From Ectobius pallidus (Eukaryota; Arthropoda; Insecta; Blattodea; Ectobiidae), in the NCBI GenBank assembly GCA_964059195.1, contig CAXKWD010000001.1:121825751-121889750 (forward strand): a stretch of 64,000 bases of DNA, in the 5' to 3' direction. The translations under genes were made by a program, and so were the position numbers. Shown piece after piece: positions 48,562-61,484 of this stretch (its first letter is position 1; each line of letters begins with the position of its first letter). The notes beneath the pieces are model-generated. The model did not search any database. It had not been told where the DNA came from and was given only the letters and a program-made list of their open reading frames with translations.

Positions 48562-50394
48562 GAAATATCTCCAGACCTACGCGTGAGGTGCATCTTAATC
48601 AGTGGCTCTTGAAGTTGGGTCGCGAACAATTTTTTGGAGCAAAGTGGGCATATTATGCAGAGCTCATTCACCCCAAAATGAAAGTTACTCGAATCGCCGT
48701 CACCGACTTCCACATTTGGCACAGTGATTAACGTAATTGAAAATCAGGCTTAAGATAAACAATTTCCTAAAGCAGATGCATCATTGAGAAATAATCTCCC
48801 GATTATTGTGGTGTATATATAGTCCTATACAGTATTCGTATCATGCTTACATGGTATATAATTAATCACATGCATAAATATATAAATATATATATCATAT
48901 TTCCCTTTCTTATCTAGTAACGTATTTCGAATAGTTAACGTTACCTCAAAGTACTCAAAGATAAGTCCGACATATCATTGCAGCTTTACTTAGAAAGGTC
49001 TAAGAACTCAATTTTCAAATACGTGTTGATAGGATTTTTCGTGTTCCAACTACGCTTTTAACATAAAGAATAATGTAGGAGCGTCTTGCTTGAGCTAGGC
49101 TACATTTCTGGACTATAGGATTAAAAAATTATTTCCAGTAAGGTGTAAAATCAATTTTTAAGATAAAAAAAGAATGCTTCCTATAGTGTCAGTGACACAG
49201 AAATAATTGTGCAATGGGCATGTAATGTGTCTACATAAACAGATAAGTTTGACCAAGATTGATGTACTCTAAATAATTTATTTATATTACACAATACACG
49301 ATTAAATACAAATACATAAAACAAAATGTAACCCTAACTAAAAATCCAATATCTAGGAGGAAAAATAAGAAAACCTAAAAAATGCATAGTGGAAAGAACA
49401 GGATTGAATTCCTGTGGAATAACTAAGCAAATTGTTCCTTAAATATCTAGTAATTACATAAATACTTTAATTATGATAAAAGACATTTTTTATATACTTG
49501 TCGAATTTTTTATATTTATATACCCGTACATTACTTCCAGAGTTCCATCTGTATTAATGTGTTATTTTCAAAACGTGAAAGCACCAATAGGAATACACAA
49601 TATGATACAATATAACTATGATTTTTGCTCTTAAAAATAGAAACTGTAATATGAATGGTAATCTTAGTGGGAAAGTATTTCTTTTCGTTTATACTTCTTT
49701 CCAATTGAAGCCATTTTCAGTCACTGCGAGGATTACAGGTTCAAAGAAAGTAGAATTAGAAAGATAATTGTTTCTACGTCATACCGGTACGTCTGTGAAA
49801 ATCTTTTTTTCGTCCTGAAACAAATGTAGAGCATTGAATGAGTTTACTATATCTAAACATCACTCCTCACCGTATGGGCTTGAAGAGGAGAAATTTATAA
49901 GGCGCTCAGTAATAATAATGTACGATACTTTCGTGTTGTGGTCCTGAAAATTCCTTCTCGTTTGTAATGAATCAATCAAAATCTGAATTCAAACAGAATT
50001 CGTTAAATAGTCTATTGTCAGACAATCCATTAAGCCACAAGGCCGCCCAACCAACTCTTCACAACAACCTAAACTCTAAAACATAGACGATCCTGCAAAA
50101 GTGACAGGTGTATTCTATTTTCACTTACAGATAAGTAAGAAAGTGGAAGAAAAGTTATAGGAAGATAATGGGAGAATTTACATTTTAAATATTTTTCTCA
50201 GAGACTTAAATAAATGACGGTAAAAACGTTATTACTAATTATTTTTAGATGATATAGCCAGGCATGGAACCAAGGCCAAGAGGAAGTGGTAAGACAAAAA
50301 ATAGTAATGTGCTGGCACTGATGGCGCGATAATTTCTTTAGGAAAATACGCATAAAATGTTCAAGGTAGCTGATATGTTTGTACCCTAGAAGAA

Positions 50395-50491
50395 CAAACA
50401 GTGTTAGAAAGCTGCCTCATCATTCTGCCAGCACTCAAAAGCATGAAGTACGCAAATTCATAATTAAGTTTCGGATCTTATTTTGGTAAAA
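50395..50491 (+). promoter_or_regulatory. Conserved upstream block of gene 3 (putative core promoter / 5' UTR)
   Basis: AACAGTGTTAGAAAGCTGC and CATTCTGCCAGCAC match the block before gene 2 (2720-2863), then AATTCATAATTAA and TTATTTTGGT lead into the ATG. Conserved while neighbouring spacer is not. Confidence 0.4.
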
Positions 50492-50707
50492 ATGTTATGT
50501 ATGAAAGTTATGTTACGAATCCTAGTAGAACATTTACTATTAGTGTTATTCCTTACATGCACGGAATCCAAAGATCTTATTCCACTTTCCACCAAGCAAG
50601 GGAAACTGTTAGGAGATACATTGACATCTCCTAGGACCAAAAAGACTTTCTATGCGTTCATGGGTATTCCTTACGCTAAACCACCACTAGGGGATCTCAG
50701 ATTTAAG
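50492..50707 (+). CDS. CCE gene 3 exon 1
   Basis: It encodes 72 residues from the first in-frame ATG: a signal peptide, then SKDLIPLSTKQGKLLGD and FMGIPYAKPP. Donor GTAAGT at 50708, phase 0. Confidence 0.83.
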
Positions 50708-50984
50708 GTAAGTGAATTAATTTATTATGTCATTGTTTTAGGATGCACAAGAATAATTTTGAAACAATGTTTAAATAGTAACCACTAAAATTTGTTTGGG
50801 AAACTCTTTTATGCCTACATTTTGAAGGGATATGGGTCTTCCTTATGCAAGTACATTTCCACCAAACTATTATGAATAATCTGAGACATTCGCTTTAAAT
50901 AGTCTAAAGATGTTTTGGAACAAAAATTCCCTCCATGTTGTGTTCTTTTATGCAGAGTGGGAGGGGAAAAACTAGTGATGAGCG

Positions 50985-51215
50985 AGACCAGTCTTGGTCT
51001 TGCAGTCTTGGTCTTGGTCTTGCAGAAAATGCAAGACCGAGACCAAAACCAAGACCGCATCAGCGTTAGCAAGACCAAGACCAAGACCGCATCAGCGTTA
51101 GCAAGACCAAGACCAAGACCAAGACCGACCATGCAAGACCGAGACAAAGACCAAGACCAACCCTGCAAGACTGGCAAGAACAAGACCTAACTGCAAGACT
51201 CTTGCAGTCTTGCTA
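50985..51215. repeat. Subterminal CAAGACCAAGACC repeats, left
   Basis: A GTCTTG run, then CAAGACCGAGACC/CAAGACCAAGACC units in inverted order, forming a hairpin-prone tract. The right-hand set is at about 53240-53425. Confidence 0.85.
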
Positions 51216-51808
51216 TTTGAAAAAGTTTTATAAAGCCCCATTGTGTATGCAGCGAGCCAGCGACCGCTACTCAATGGCGCCGCAGTGTCGCTAGCCGGGG
51301 TAGTCCCAAGGCTGGTAGGCCTATAATGTAGAGGTTGCCTCATAGTGCGGTAACCAATGATAGCAGACCCGGTGCGTGACGCTGTCCGTATCCAAAAACG
51401 AGCGCACCATTCAAATAATAGATATGAAATCCGTACACTACCTCTCTCACCACTACGTTAAAACAAATTACTGCAATGAAAACTTACAATTAATCTGACG
51501 GATTTCCCTGAATGGCATTCCATACAGCTAGTTCCTTCAATTGGTGGGAGTTAAATTCACGATAAACACTCCATAATCATTTTTAAAATGTTTAATTGCA
51601 ATAGTTCACTAGTATTAAAGTACGAAAGACAAACAGATGTAACAAAGGTCCAAAGCCATTTTTGAAATTTCATTTTGCGTACAATATAAAAACTGACAAC
51701 ATAATTTATCAATAAAACTTAAAAATTCTGTCATACAGTTATTTAATAACTAGTTTCTCTAACCTCTCACTGGGTTAAAAGAAAGCTATGACAGAGGATT
51801 TATAACAA

Positions 51809-52010
51809 TTCTTTATTACAAACAAATGGTCATACTACGATGAATGGAGCAACGATTGAATTACATATGGCAGGGGAAAACGGAGCACCCCGAGAAAGCC
51901 TGCCCCGACCCCACTCTGTCCACCACAAATTCCCCATGGATCCATCGAGATCCGATCCCGGGTCCCAGCGGTGGAGGGCGAGCGCTCTAACCATTCAGCC
52001 ATGGGGGCGG
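51809..52010 (-). mobile_element. tRNA-derived SINE (family A), copy 2
   Basis: Nested in the hAT element. The minus strand begins ATGGCTGAATGGTTAGAGCG (box A) and continues with GACCCGGGATCGGATC. Homologous to 2232-2440. Confidence 0.65.
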
Positions 52011-53239
52011 CCTATGACTGAGGAATTGAAACTTTAAACAGTAGCCCCCGAAACTTAAAACGCCTATTAACATGCTCAGTATCCTATTCATTAAAATGGT
52101 ATCCTTTTTTACACCTATCATTAATATTCATAGCCTACTCTCACATAGAATCTTTCCTGTCGACTTGAACAAAATATAACATAGCTATTCAGCTCATTCC
52201 ATTCTCTTTGCAGAAAATTTCAAAATAAAGTGAAGTCTGAAAAAATCAGGTTATACGCCCGGTATTCTTCATAATTATTCAATAAAACACAATTAAACCG
52301 TACATTAATTAAAACAGGAACTTATTTGACGGGTATTTGCTAGTTATTACATTACAGTTACGTATCTGAGTGTACTGTAGCTATACAGGCCTACATTTTG
52401 CTGATGATAGATTGGAGATCCACTGAAAACCTTTTTTTACTACTACAATTTTGTTATTGACACATGACGGTGGCGGTGTTTAAGTTCTTACTGCTGATTC
52501 ATATTAAGGATGCATATCGAATGGGAAAAGATACTAAAAGTAGAAAATGCCTGGACTAGAAATATTTGCTTGCATGAAGAATAATTATAATTATTTATGA
52601 CCCAATTAATTGAAGGCCCGAAACTTGAAAGTAAGTAGAAAGTAATTTATGGGAGGTAGCGGAAATCTTTAAGTGCAGAAATGATCTTTTCACAATGTGT
52701 TATAAATTAGAACTAGGGTATATGAAAAGATAAATATTATTTATTGCAGCCTATGGGTTTGGGTTTCGAATGGACATTGTGTGATTTGCTATAGATTGCA
52801 CAATTTCTAAAGCATCTGCTTCAATGCCGTTATGTTTTGTTACTATATTATACTGTTTTAAACAGGTCAGATAGAACCTCTCTCCTATGCGGAAGTCTTT
52901 TAAACATTTCATACACATCCTGTTAATATTACTTCTTGTCTCCACAGCCATTCAATTTGAAACTTTACAATATAATATTTATAATTTTACACTCTCAAAT
53001 AGTGTATAGCATCTCGTGGGTTTTGGGTTTAAAATTCTGCAATAGGATAACAGAGAATATTTAAATTTACACTCAAAGTTTACTGTTCTAGCTTATATCA
53101 CCATGGACGTTTCGGCAAACAGCGTGACATCACATTACTGTTTACTGCAACTAAAAGCAATTAGCTTTCGTTACTTTCGCAAGCAATAACACACATGTAA
53201 TTGGTGTAACTTTAAATCATGTAAGATGCGTAAAAGAAG

Positions 53240-53425
53240 ACTGCAAGACTCTTGCAACAAGACCAAGACCGAGTATGCAAGACCGAGACCAAGACCAAGA
53301 CCACTGATGCAAGACCGAGACCAAGACCAAGACCAGGGTTACCTATGCAAGACCAAGACCAAGACTGAGAGTGCAATACCAAGACCAAGACCAAGACCGC
53401 CTTGGTCTTGGTCTTGGTCTTGCAT
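53240..53425. repeat. Subterminal CAAGACCAAGACC repeats, right
   Basis: The mirror set to the left subterminal repeats, ending in CTTGGTCTTGGTCTTGC just before the terminal repeat. Confidence 0.85.
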
Positions 53426-54785
53426 TTGCTCATCACTAGGAAAAACTGTGCAGATTCAGGAAGGGGGAACTTGAATTCCTTGCGGATGATGCGGATACAA
53501 CTGAATTCCTTCCCGGGGGTTTCGAAGGTAGGTACTGAATTCCTTTCGTGACAACAAACAAATTCTTTGTCATTCTTAATTGAAATAATATAAAACTGAG
53601 CTAAATATACTTTACTTGAAGTATAGTTCTTTCCAAAACATGAAAGCCTCTCTCACTCCACTGCCCGAGATCCGAGCTGACTTTGCAGAATGGTTCCACA
53701 ATGAGTCCCTTCCTAATGAGGATCGCCTAAGGCCGATTTCCACATATAAGACTGGACGACGACTGTGCTCCGACTGTGCTCCGACTGTGCACCTACCATG
53801 TCGTGTCGTTTGTATTTTTAAATGTAATTTAGCCTACTGGACACCTAATGAACTCCGACCGTGTTATCTTCCGCACTGCTCTTTCCTATGAGGAGCCGGA
53901 ATCAGACCCATGTATTCAGATATTAAACTCGTTTCTTGTTTCACTGCATATTATGCATCATTGGGCATGTAAAGATAGATCATTTTAAACCTATTTAGGT
54001 GTGCTTCTTTTTACAACTGCCAACATTATCTTTCACCAAGTCCTGGTTTACAAACGGACAGACTGGGCATTTGTCCAAGGCGACAAACTAAAAAAAGTGG
54101 CAAATATTTTATAGTAAAACTATTGTATTCTATAACAACGTCTTATATCTCAAGTATTTTTAGATCTTTAGGTAAGTTTTTGTAAATTGAATTACAAAAC
54201 GTAATTATTTTCATTTTAGAAAAAAATGTATATTTTTAATTTTTGTTGTTTAGCCTAGGTGGTGATTGGATTACTCGCAATAACAAAATGCTATCGGGAT
54301 ACTATTTGTTGATATTAGGATAAAACCCAAACTTAACACTAAAATAATACATTTGGGGTGGATGTAAAAATATGAAAGGGGCTGATATACAAAGCTTTTC
54401 CCAGCTTAAATCGGGGACTGGCTTTCACATCCCTTTTAGCTCTTCTTTTGGCCTACTAATCAGAGACAATCAGCTCTGTAATAATAAACTGTAAGATCAC
54501 ATTACCATACTTAACATAAAATATCTCCCTCGCATTTTTCCATCTCCTTCCTTTTGCCAAACGTAGCTTTGCTATGGAACTCTTGCACACTTGTTTCAAG
54601 TTGTTGTTAATATTATTATTATTATTATCATCATAATTGTTATTATTTACTTCTTTGTTATCTATAGCCTACCGCACATTACATGTCTGTTTTTCCAATA
54701 ATTTTAAATGATGTAACGAAGCTCAAGCCGATTGTTCCTCGTAGTATATACACGTATGTTTGTTAATCTTTGTGCAGATTCAGAA

Positions 54786-54789
<4 letters not shown>

Positions 54790-54845
<56 letters not shown>
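54790..54845. repeat. (AT)n microsatellite
   Basis: About 27 uninterrupted AT units. Confidence 0.95.
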
Positions 54846-54847
<2 letters not shown>

Positions 54848-56179
54848 GCCGAAAGACAAGATTACAATCGAAATATATGTGCTATATCAATATTCTTAAT
54901 ATTTTCATGACTTAATTTTTATCTTCCTCCTTTTAAAACTGATTTATGTGAAGTAGAAAAGAAAGTTTTTTTTATAAGAATATTTCACCAAAAGCCGAGA
55001 TATTTATTTGTGAAAGTTTAGATAAACGTATTGTAATTTGTTGATGTAGAAAATCGGAAAGGATATCTATAGGCTATCTATCTACATCATACAAGAAAAG
55101 GAAATATATCACTAGTACAGAATAAAATGCTATCTTTGAAAAGTGTCCTTTTTGCGCATATTTTGTATTTCCATCATATTTGAAAGCATGTTTCTACAGT
55201 TTTTAGATTATATAAATCCTCAATAAAATATTATTAATAAATAATTATATAATTGATTATAATCGGTAATACTAAGAAAATGCCAGGCAAGCTAGGCATT
55301 ACATTTAAATTTACTCTCGCTCCTGTAGAAAAGTTTGGATGAATTCCATTTGCATTTCAGATCTCTATTTTTCTTTTTAATATTTTTGACGGCCTGCCCA
55401 GTGAAATTTTATCTTCTGTTTAAGGCTCTTCTATAATAAGACCTCAACGAATTCCATTTGTGTTTACACAGTTCAGCTGAAAATTTATGTGCATCTTTAT
55501 ATTATTCTTGGAAACTTACAGGGACGTTGAGATTCACGGCAATTCCCTCCCACACAAAGTGATTGTTGCCATAGTAGTTTAATTATGTTGTATATTCATC
55601 CATGCTACTGAACTAAAATTATCAGTTATTCCATGTATGTAATATGCGGGAAAACTTCCAGATCACTTGAAACAATTGCTTCCGTGCATTGCCGAAGGTT
55701 CCCGAAGTCCACCTGGATGACCCTACGGCGACAATATGGCGACTGGTTCCAACATTCACTTGTAGGACTGTTCCTTTAATGAGGGTCGATTATTTTCACT
55801 AATCTCTACAGCTAGGTAGCAGGGGGAAATGTTATCTGAGCAGCTCCAAGAATTGAAGTTTTCATGTTTTGGAAAGAACTATAAGCATTATTAAACTGTA
55901 ATAACATTTGAAGATGTAAAACTGAATTAAGACACCAAATTTCGTCTCATAAAATAATAAGCTGGGAAGGAAAATGTTATTCATATTTATGAAAAGGAAT
56001 TCGGCAGTCTTTCAGCAGCCCTCTGAAGGAATTCGTGTAACCCCTCCAATTCCCCGCAAGTAATTCGAATACCTTCGAATTTGTCGCAAGGAATTCGAAA
56101 ACTGTATTCATCATGATAGTACAAACCGTAAAATACATTTTTAAAAACTTGCCGTACATAAGACGATAAGATAAGACGA

Positions 56180-56500
56180 CCTTCAGATAAAACAAGGTAT
56201 AAATTCTAGAGTGATAGGGAAAAAGGGAATAAGTCAAAATATCAAAGTTTCAGGAAAGATAAAAAACAATTTATTTCCATAGCACTGTTAGGCTATTTAG
56301 GTATTTTTACATAGTATAAAATACTGTGAAAAATATCTGGTGGACTGAACTAAATATTATAACAATGCTGTGGAAATAAATTGTTTTTGTCTCGCCTAAA
56401 ACCCCAGTATTTTGACTTATTCGCTTTTTCCAATCACTTGAGAATTTTCGTCAAAGTTTTATAGTTTTAGCTTATATCTGTCTTATAAGACGAACCCCAA
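56180..56500. repeat. Long imperfect foldback
   Basis: Arms around 56205-56290 and 56362-56450 are inverted copies, with cores AACAATTTATTTCCA and GGGAATAAGTCAAAATA against its complement. Weaker pairing continues outward through ATAAGACG words. The loop centre is near 56326. It is probably a foldback MITE; the termini are not defined. Confidence 0.6.
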
Positions 56501-57855
56501 ACTAACAACGGCCTATCAATTTATGTTTACGACATGAGTTCAAAAAGTTTCGTTTTTGTTTAAGTTTTCTGGTTGATTGCGAGTTATGAGGCAAAAATGT
56601 TGCCAACCATCGCACTATTATAATCCATAGGGTGGGTTGTAGAAATTAGGGCAAAATAACTACAGTTACTTAAAAAGACTGTTGACTATCCTTACCGGCA
56701 CAAAGATTCCTCAATCTTCTTTCTTCAAATGGCGTCACTGAACATAGTCGCACCTCAATGGAAGAAAACAATATGCGCATTGTGTGTGAGCTATGTGATA
56801 CACGTACCGGTATGTAGCGAAAAATGAAAAAATTACCAAAAATAGGTTTTATTTCGCGGATTATGGAGTTGGAGGATTTATTTAGGAAATTCGCCGTATT
56901 TCGGGGATTAAATTTGCCTGAAAATGGTACCTAACTTCTCAACCAAGATAATCTTGACATCCGAATATATCACTATATAATGGTTTTAATTTGTACAAAT
57001 TTCAGTCTAATTGTAGGATGACACCAGATTTTCGAGTCCTTTTATGATTCAACTATCGTCTTATCTGCAGAAATATACGGTATTTTGCGTTTTATGAATA
57101 CGTTTACGGTTTATAAAATAATTAATTCGAAACATTCCGCAGAATTGTAATAGCGCACTGTTTCCGGTGGCAATTATATCTGTCAAGCGTATAAAACACT
57201 ACTGTAGACACTCTTGCTTCGACGCACCATTATTTCGCGGTTTACCTGGTTCACATAATAGCCTTTGCTATTGTACGAGAACTGCTGATGTAAAGATTTA
57301 GAACAATACGGATAATATGCATAGACTCGAGCATGATTCAAGTTTAGGGACGAAAATATTTTTCTGAGAAAATTAATCACTTAAGACAAATGTGGTTTTG
57401 GGATTTTTGGTTTTCCTAACGAAGAAATAAGTTTATAAAATGAGCACAATAATTATACCCCTTCCCTCTACATATTACTGTAAAAATTGATCAGTTTATA
57501 TGTTCTACAGCCCCAAGGCTAGTTAATAGTTGAAAAGTGCTGGAACAAATAACCGGATAACGGTTCACTGCACAGACAATCAATTGCAAAGAAGATAAAT
57601 CAGTTAACTTTAATTGAACACATAGTTAACTGGATATTATTTGCAATTATCAGGATTTTTATGTCGATTATCCAGACAATTAATTCCACTACAGTGAATT
57701 ATTTTGACAATTATCTGGATAATCACAAATGACTGGATAAAATGACGTCATTATCCAGCCCTGGATATACTCTCAAGCTAAAACCAAGGAGTCATTCTGT
57801 TCTAAATTCAGACAGCGGAAAGTCTATCTTTTTAGTCAACCTTGAGTACTGTATG

Positions 57856-58146
57856 GGCGCCGTAGCGTATTGGTTGAAGCGCTGCGCTACAAACCGGAAG
57901 GTTGCGGGTTCGATCCCCGATGAGGTCGATGGAGTTTTTCAATTGGCCTAATCCTTCTGGTGGCACTATGGCCCTGGTGTCGACTCAGCCTCTAACAGAA
58001 ATGAGTACCAGGAGCAATCCTGGGGGTAAAGGTGGCCGGTGCGTAAGGCCGACAACCTTACTACCTTCATGTGCCGAATGTCTAAAATCTGGGAGCCTCA
58101 ACCGCCTGGGACCCTCTGGGCCTCCATGGCCTGTATAGAGAACACT
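57856..58146 (+). mobile_element. tRNA-derived SINE (family B), copy 2, full head
   Basis: The head GGCGCCGTAGCGTATTGGTT and GGTTGCGGGTTCGATCCC give boxes A and B. The body carries GAGGTCGATGGAGTTTTTCA and GTGTCGACTCAGCCTCTAAC, shared with 12768-13016. Flanked by TTGAGTACTGTATG (57842-57855 and 58147-58160), a 14-bp target duplication. Confidence 0.88.
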
Positions 58147-58689
58147 TTGAGTACTGTATGACTTTATGTGAGTATGCAGAATTGTGTCTCTTCATGACAA
58201 CGTGCTGATTAATGTCATACTTCCGCCCATGCTGGATACTAAACAATGCACTGAACTGAACATTCAACTTTTCCATTTTTATCTTTCAAAAATGGAAACT
58301 AAGCTTTTAACGCGTCAGTAAATTCATTCTCCGTTTTGGCATTTTCTATTTTAATCACTGCAACAGGCTTCAGTAACAAAAAATGAAATTACAGCGTTGT
58401 TTCCTAAATACAACAAAGCCAACCGACACGACCAAGCGTTGTCATACTATAATGTTAACCAGTGAAGCCATCCCAATTTTTTGGACTCTCCTTGAATAAA
58501 AAATTACACGTACAATAAGTAATTTAAAATACGGGGTAAAACCGCGTCTCGAAGAGTTATCGTATTTTACGGGACGTCTGGGAACCCTGCATATCAAAAT
58601 GGTGTTATCGCACCAGATGTGAATGGTATGGAATATTTTGCAGTATTTTACAGTATATAGTTAAGAAATGATTCCTTTTATTGTCGTAG

Positions 58690-58827
58690 GCTCCACAAGC
58701 AGCAGAAGGCTGGTCAGGAGTACGGAATGCATCCTACGAGAGAGACGTTTGCACCCAAATACGTATTTTCACAACTGAGGTCATTGGTTCCGAAGACTGC
58801 CTATTCTTGAATGTGTTTACGCCACGG
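58690..58827 (+). CDS. CCE gene 3 exon 2
   Basis: 46 codons from A-P-Q-A-A-E-G-W-S-G to SEDCLFLNVFTPR. Same length and phase as gene 2 exon 2. Confidence 0.9.
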
Positions 58828-60122
58828 GTAAGATTATCTGTATCCTACGAATTTTGATCTAACTACTGACATCATGAGGCTTATAATTTTTACTGTAGGC
58901 CTAAGATACTTAGAATTGCATAAAATTTTATTTAACGACAGTGAGTTTATGTAAATTGGTTTGTTATATAGGGCCTACTGGCTCATGTATGGAGAAGGTT
59001 ACTTATACCATTTTATCATTACTTGTTATGTAGAACATAACTATTCATCTACAGTTTCTTCAAGCGTCTCTGTTTTTATAGTTTCTTAATTGACAAAGAC
59101 ACTTATGTTTTCTTTTTGGTTTCTTAAGATATACATACTTTGAACTTTTAAATTACATTGATCAAAATCCCTGTAAATATGAGTTCTGAAGTATTCAAAC
59201 TCCAAAAGAGTTAATTAATAATATATGAAACTTATTTATATGGAAAATGAAAGCTAATGAACCATAAATACACCCGGGTGTGAAACTGAAGGTAAAGCAA
59301 GATGTTTAAATTTTTATCAGAACTTGATAATTTAAATTTTTCGAATCTTTCTCTCACAATTTATTTTAATCGTACGTACTTTGATAAAGGCTAGCCAGAA
59401 ACTGCATTTATATAGTCTACCAAGTGAGGGGCATAAAATTAGGAATTTTCTGTTGATCTTTTTACAATATGCATTTATAAGTGCTGTAGGTAGAGGAAGT
59501 GTTGTGTTGGATCCTGAATTCGACGTCGAGTTTTCAGTACGAATACTTGTCTATACTTGTCGTACTTGTCTATACGAATACTATATTTCATCGAAAAATA
59601 TAGTTTTCAGAAACCTGCATGTACTGTATGTGTCCTTGTCTGTCCATGTTCTATGAACACGAGAACAAAAATAGTATGTACACAAAATGTTATATTTGGA
59701 TCGTATTGGTGGTTGTGGAAAAAAGATAAATACTATTTTCTTAATTTTAAAGCCACTTTACAGAAAAATAAATGTTAAGACTTTTCTCGAAAACTGTTCT
59801 AATTTATTATTTTAGTATCAGTCTTCCCAACTTGTGAGGTTGAATTATGACAAAGACTAGTATATAATAATATTTACACGATTCTTGGTCTATTGGAATA
59901 ATTATTTTTAAAAATAAAAATTAAGAACGGGAAGCATAAAATATACTAACACAAAAATACCACTAGGTAAAATATAAATAGCATCTCAATATATATATAT
60001 AGCCGAACTGAACACGAAAGTGAGCACTTGCTCTTTCGGGAGATCATTTGATGTAGGCCTATCCCTCTTGTGTTTCTTACAATAAATAAATAAAATAATA
60101 ATAATAAATAATTATTTTAGAG

Positions 60123-60290
60123 CTATCTCCTTAATGGTGTTGAGAGCATTTGAAATCTGCGGCAGAAGGAAATAAAAAAGCTGGCGATTGTTCCTCTGGT
60201 ACTAATGAATAGACCAATAACTTCGATTTCATTGCTATGGTAAGCCTCCTTGTAGTAGCTGATGGTCGGCTCGTAGATGGATCTGTTTAC
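60123..60290 (-). pseudogene. LINE ORF C-terminal remnant
   Basis: On the minus strand: RSIYEPTISYYKEAY, then EVIGLFISTRGTIASFF and a stop. The S-I-Y-E-P-T ... I-E-V-I-G-L-x-x-x-x-R-G-T-I pattern occurs near the end of some non-LTR retrotransposon proteins. It has no upstream RT domain here. Confidence 0.45.
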
Positions 60291-61137
60291 ATTTTGTACA
60301 TGTGGTGCTTAGACCCTATACTAAGAGATAAATTTTCAGTTGAAACACTAGGAACACTCACACTTGCATGAGGCTTGAAACAACTGAGATGTGCACTCCC
60401 TGCGTCTGAGTTTTAAGATAGTACTGCCCATGCTTAAGGTTAGAGAAAGTTAGATATGAGTGAATTACATGCGATTTTATTCGGGTTGTTTTTCCCTCAG
60501 AGATACTACACGAACCGCGGCAACAACTTTCTCTTACTTTTTACTTCCACTTTATATGAAGTGGATTTAACTTTGGGGGATTCTTTTGGAAACTGTTCCA
60601 ACGACTTTGTTTATGTTTGTTTGTATTTTACATGCCCTCTCAAACACTGATTAAAACGTTTGTTTTTCAGCTATGGAAATATATATAAATTTGCCTGAAC
60701 AACAGAGATATAGTAGAACCTAAGGCGTTAGGTTAATGAATAAAATAAAATAACATAAAGCCGTTTTAGTGTGGTTAGATCAACAGTGCATTAAAATGAG
60801 GGCCCACAGGTCCGAAGATAGCTGATTATAGATATTAGATTACTGATTAGCAGTATGTGATTTGATCTATTTCTAAGCCTGTACATTTCTACTCTAAATT
60901 CAAGAGTAAGTATTCTCCAATCCGCCATTCACTTCTGAAAGCGTGGACTCCAGAAAATTATGGCTTAGTGGACGATTTTGGGGACGGATTAGTTAATTTG
61001 GATGATTCTGATGTATTTTTTATATTTATTTCAGCTGTGTTTATACTCCTTTTAACTGCGAGGCCATATCAGGAGTTCAGGATCTATGTCCATACAGATA
61101 GGATAGGCCATGCAGCTATTGCTTATCAACTGTTTCT

Positions 61138-61230
61138 ATTGTTGGTGTATTTTATGGAGTAAATTTCAACTTATATTAATTTAAATGTATATTATGCAGG
61201 ATGAAATGGTGAGGATGATTCATGGTATGT
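61138..61230. repeat. Dispersed repeat family D, copy 2 (partial)
   Basis: Aligns with 43580-43670 (GTATTTTATGG, AACTTATATTAA, GGTGAGGATGATTCATGGT). Confidence 0.45.
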
Positions 61231-61333
61231 TATAGGCCTACTAGATTTGATGTCCAAACTCCTTGCAGTGAAACATATATTTTTTAATTCTACATTTAAA
61301 ATGATAAAAATCAACAATATTTAATTTCCGCAG

Positions 61334-61484
61334 ATATCACAGGACAATTTAAAACCTGTAATGGTGTTTATTCACGGAGGAGCATGGCAATTTGGATCTG
61401 GTAACAGGGATTTCGTGGGGCCCCATTACCTTGTCGATGAAGATGTCGTGGTGGTGACCCTTAATTATCGACTCAATGCATTGG
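61334..61484 (+). CDS. CCE gene 3 exon 3
   Basis: 151 bases with VFIHGGAWQFGSGN and VVVVTLNYRLNALG, equal in length to gene 2 exon 3. AG 61332-61333, GTAAGT at 61485. Confidence 0.9.

Larger units (their letters stand above)
48452..50491. other. Intergenic region, gene 2 to gene 3
   Basis: This 2.0-kb spacer contains the gene 2 3' end and the gene 3 upstream block. Between them is AT-rich sequence in which I find no gene or element. Confidence 0.7.
50973..53438. mobile_element. hAT-type element with CAAGAC-repeat ends
   Basis: The ends are TAGTGATGAGC and its complement GCTCATCACTA. The 8-bp flanks are identical (GGAAAAAC at 50965-50972 and 53439-53446), the hAT hallmark. Just inside each end lies about 200 bp of CAAGAC/GTCTTG repeats (about 50985-51215 and 53240-53425), probably transposase-binding repeats. 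The 2466-bp interior includes a SINE and no recognisable transposase. Confidence 0.87.
50708..58689 (+). other. Gene 3 intron 1
   Basis: An 8.0-kb intron, 2.5 times its gene 2 counterpart. It holds the hAT element with a nested SINE (50973-53438), an (AT)n tract (54790-54845), a foldback (about 56180-56500) and a SINE (57856-58146). Around 57490-57765 is TTATCCAG-rich sequence that may be another DNA-element remnant; its ends are unclear. Confidence 0.7.
58828..61333 (+). other. Gene 3 intron 2
   Basis: A 2.5-kb intron. The first roughly 450 bases align with gene 2 intron 2. It holds a LINE scrap (60123-60290) and part of repeat D (61138-61230). Nothing else recognised. Confidence 0.7.

Noticed and set aside
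50815..51190. Open frames of about 90-120 codons rich in Gln-Asp-Arg or Leu-Val
   Set aside because: They come from the CAAGAC repeats of the hAT element ends, not from a protein gene.
52751..52951. A 66-codon minus-strand frame inside the hAT element as a transposase piece
   Set aside because: It lacks any hAT motif I can name, so I leave it uncalled.
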